DNA from: Lactococcus lactis
GTDB taxonomy: Bacteria > Bacillota > Bacilli > Lactobacillales > Streptococcaceae
Direction of reading: 5' to 3'
Length of the DNA: 64,000 bases
NCBI RefSeq assembly: GCF_029023865.1
Contig: NZ_CP118969.1
Coordinates: forward strand, 124,001 to 188,000
Numbering within the stretch: position 1 is the first letter of the stretch; each line of letters opens with the position of its first letter. Below the pieces are notes generated by a model, which did no database searches, was not told the origin of the DNA, and saw nothing but the letters and a program-made list of their open reading frames with translations. Position numbers and translations under genes: made by a program. Positions 62,970-64,000 of this stretch are shown here, in pieces.

Positions 62970-63428
62970 CTATCGTTCAAGAACGACTTTGATTTTTTCA
63001 GCATCCGTCTTTCTCAAAGAGAGAGAATAGCCTCGAAGCCTAAGTTCAAGAGGGTCGCCAAGTGGTGCTAATTTTTGCAGATGAACACTTGTTCCTCGCG
63101 TAATGCCCATGTCCATCAAGCGGCGCCTGATATCAGACGTTGCGTCAATCATACGAACGACACCAGTTTGGCCAACTTGCAAGTGAGCTAAACCAATGAT
63201 ATCCTCGCTAGAACGTTCTTCTTTTACAAAAATTTGCTCCAAGAATTCAGAACTTAAAGCAAGGCGAGTTTCATCAATTTTAACAATTGCATTCTCACCG
63301 TCAGTAGAAATTAGTGTTATTTTTTTATCGGAAATCATGCCTAAATCACGCAGTTTAGCTTGGTTTTTCCCAATAATTTTATGAATATAATAAATTTGCC
63401 CAATATGGGTATTGTTAAGAGTTTTCAT
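62970..63428 (-). CDS. feoA: Tandem FeoA-domain protein
   Basis: An SH3-like cytoplasmic protein that supports FeoB. It is 152 aa, twice the usual FeoA: the first FeoA unit spans about 1-75 (IGQIYYIHKIIGKNQAKLRD with LGMISDKKITL) and the second about 80-152 (HLQVGQTGVVRMIDATSDIR with LMDMGITRGTSVHL and LRGYSLSLRKTDAEKI). I start at ATG 63428, preceded by GGGAGG 5 nt away. It begins the feo operon, with a consensus promoter and a CodY box. The duplication may give an internal dimer. Confidence 0.93.
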   Translation of the reverse strand: MKTLNNTHIGQIYYIHKIIGKNQAKLRDLGMISDKKITLISTDGENAIVKIDETRLALSSEFLEQIFVKEERSSEDIIGLAHLQVGQTGVVRMIDATSDIRRRLMDMGITRGTSVHLQKLAPLGDPLELRLRGYSLSLRKTDAEKIKVVLER

Positions 63429-63484
63429 TTTACCTCCCGGAATCAAATGATTACAGAAAATGTCAAGTACGTTTTACATTCATG

Positions 63485-63529
63485 ATTATATCAAAATTTA
63501 AAGTACGATACAATAATTTTCTGAAAAAT
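63485..63529 (-). promoter_or_regulatory. feo operon promoter with CodY box
   Basis: On the minus strand TTGTAT (63508-63513), 17 bases and TATAAT (63485-63490, TG-extended). AATTTTCTGAAAAAT (63515-63529, read on the plus strand) matches the CodY box at 14 of 15 positions and adjoins the -35, as in the codY promoter. Confidence 0.75.
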
Positions 63530-63641
63530 AACAGTAACTTTTAATATTTAAGAAATGGAATTCCTAAAATCTTTAAGTACTTTCAATGGAAATCAATAGC
63601 GATTTTTGATAGGATGAATCATATCAGATGAGGACTTGTTT

Positions 63642-63728
63642 TTGACAAAAAGTACTTGTTGGTAACCTAATGTAAAGGTGTCAAGCCCTTTGTCAACCAA
63701 GTTTACACTAGTGTCAAAAAGGTTGACA
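63642..63728. promoter_or_regulatory. Cluster of TGTCAA/TTGACA words upstream of msrB
   Basis: TTGACA at 63642 and 63723, and TGTCAA at 63679, 63691 and 63712, plus the palindrome ACACTAGTGT (63705-63714). Intervals of 12, 21 and 11 bp are close to whole helical turns. No clear -10 was found, so this may be an operator array. Confidence 0.45.
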
Positions 63729-63762
63729 GTCAATGGTCACATGTAGGAAAGGAAAATTGCTG

Positions 63763-64000
63763 ATGGAAAAAGAAGAACTTAAAAAGAAATTAAGCCCACT
63801 TGCTTATCGTGTTACCCAAGAAAATGGGACAGAGGCCCCTTTTGCTAATGAGTTTGATGATTTCTTTGAAAAAGGATTGTATGTTGATGTTGTGAGTGGT
63901 GAAGCCCTATTTACAAGTTTAGATAAATATCAATCAGGCTGCGGTTGGCCAGCCTTTACACAACCGATTGATAAAGGAGTTGTCAAAGAAAAACGAGATA
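63763..64000 (+). CDS. msrB: Peptide-methionine (R)-S-oxide reductase, 5' part (cut by window end)
   Basis: Repairs methionine-R-sulfoxide in proteins with electrons from thioredoxin. The 79 codons present show the family start [20 protein letters not shown], then [10 protein letters not shown] and GCGWPAF (Cys60). The catalytic Cys near the C-terminus lies outside the window. The ATG at 63763 follows GGAAAGGA. It is divergent from feoA, and the space between holds the TGTCAA cluster and the feo promoter. Confidence 0.93.
   Translation, partial: MEKEELKKKLSPLAYRVTQENGTEAPFANEFDDFFEKGLYVDVVSGEALFTSLDKYQSGCGWPAFTQPIDKGVVKEKRD

Overview
The window is about 35% GC chromosomal DNA from a low-GC Gram-positive bacterium, almost certainly Lactococcus (L. 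lactis or L. cremoris). The gene set points that way: codY next to gatCAB, celB-bglS, feoAB, ireB-ruvX-DUF1292, rnpA-yidC-jag-rpmH and several Csp/PTS/envelope-stress signatures. The regulatory words agree: CodY boxes, cre sites, a CesR-type box, ARG boxes, and the lactococcal Chi heptamer GCGCGTG, found only on the + strand. I cannot decide the subspecies from the sequence alone.

Layout. 1-3.1 kb: the end of an MFS permease and a GtrB/GtrC-like membrane glycosylation pair. 3.2-6.0 kb: tRNA-Ser(CGA) and argGH, with ARG boxes. 6.0-8.0 kb: a PmrA-like exporter and a divergent TetR regulator sharing a candidate operator. 8.1-10.6 kb: rnpA-yidC-jag, with rpmH displaced downstream under its own promoter. 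10.8-13.2 kb: an aldo/keto reductase, then ireB-ruvX-DUF1292. 13.2-18.9 kb: a TMEM175-like channel, two SDR genes with DUF2316 and a divergent TetR, a eukaryote-type branching enzyme and a hypothetical gene. 19.4-25.3 kb: a 1983-residue LPXTG adhesin with six 285-bp repeats, followed by a decayed tyrosine-recombinase fragment and tRNA-Thr(CGU). 26-29.9 kb: tgt, a DUF975 protein, an MFS transporter and a CoA-binding protein. 30-33.2 kb: an EndA-like nuclease, two tandem small membrane proteins behind a CesR-type box, and a GT-C-like membrane protein. 33.3-41.6 kb: an aminotransferase, codY, a 138-bp tandem duplication, gatC-gatA-NUDIX-gatB and an amidase. 41.7-46.7 kb: a MATE transporter, a cold-shock protein, 5-FTHF cyclo-ligase with a rhomboid protease, DUF3284 and an Eis-like acetyltransferase. 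47-51.8 kb: a beta-glucoside PTS locus (MupG-like DUF871, celB, two small genes, bglS) under cre-like sites. 51.9-59.1 kb: dut, a YunD-like phosphoesterase, YutD-like protein, rlmN, a nitroreductase, polyprenyl synthase and menA. 59.1-63.5 kb: a CPBP protease and the feoA-feoB-Cys-rich iron operon with a CodY box. The window ends inside msrB.

How it works together. Much of it is housekeeping: translation accuracy (gatCAB, tgt, rlmN, rnpA), membrane insertion (yidC), menaquinone synthesis (polyprenyl synthase plus menA) and iron uptake. Nutrient-status regulators connect these genes: CodY at codY and feo, CcpA at the PTS locus, ArgR/AhrC at argG and probably the nitroreductase.

The least explained signals are three. 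First, a dispersed 10-mer, CTGTCAGTAA/TTACTGACAG: I counted 25 perfect copies by hand. They sit in terminators, leaders and inside genes, and none lies in 1-11.9 kb or 18.8-28.0 kb. Second, five genes have a -10 hexamer ending 6-7 nt before the ATG, which predicts leaderless mRNAs. Third, the adhesin lies beside an integrase relic at a tRNA gene. No CRISPR array, rRNA or intact insertion sequence was seen.
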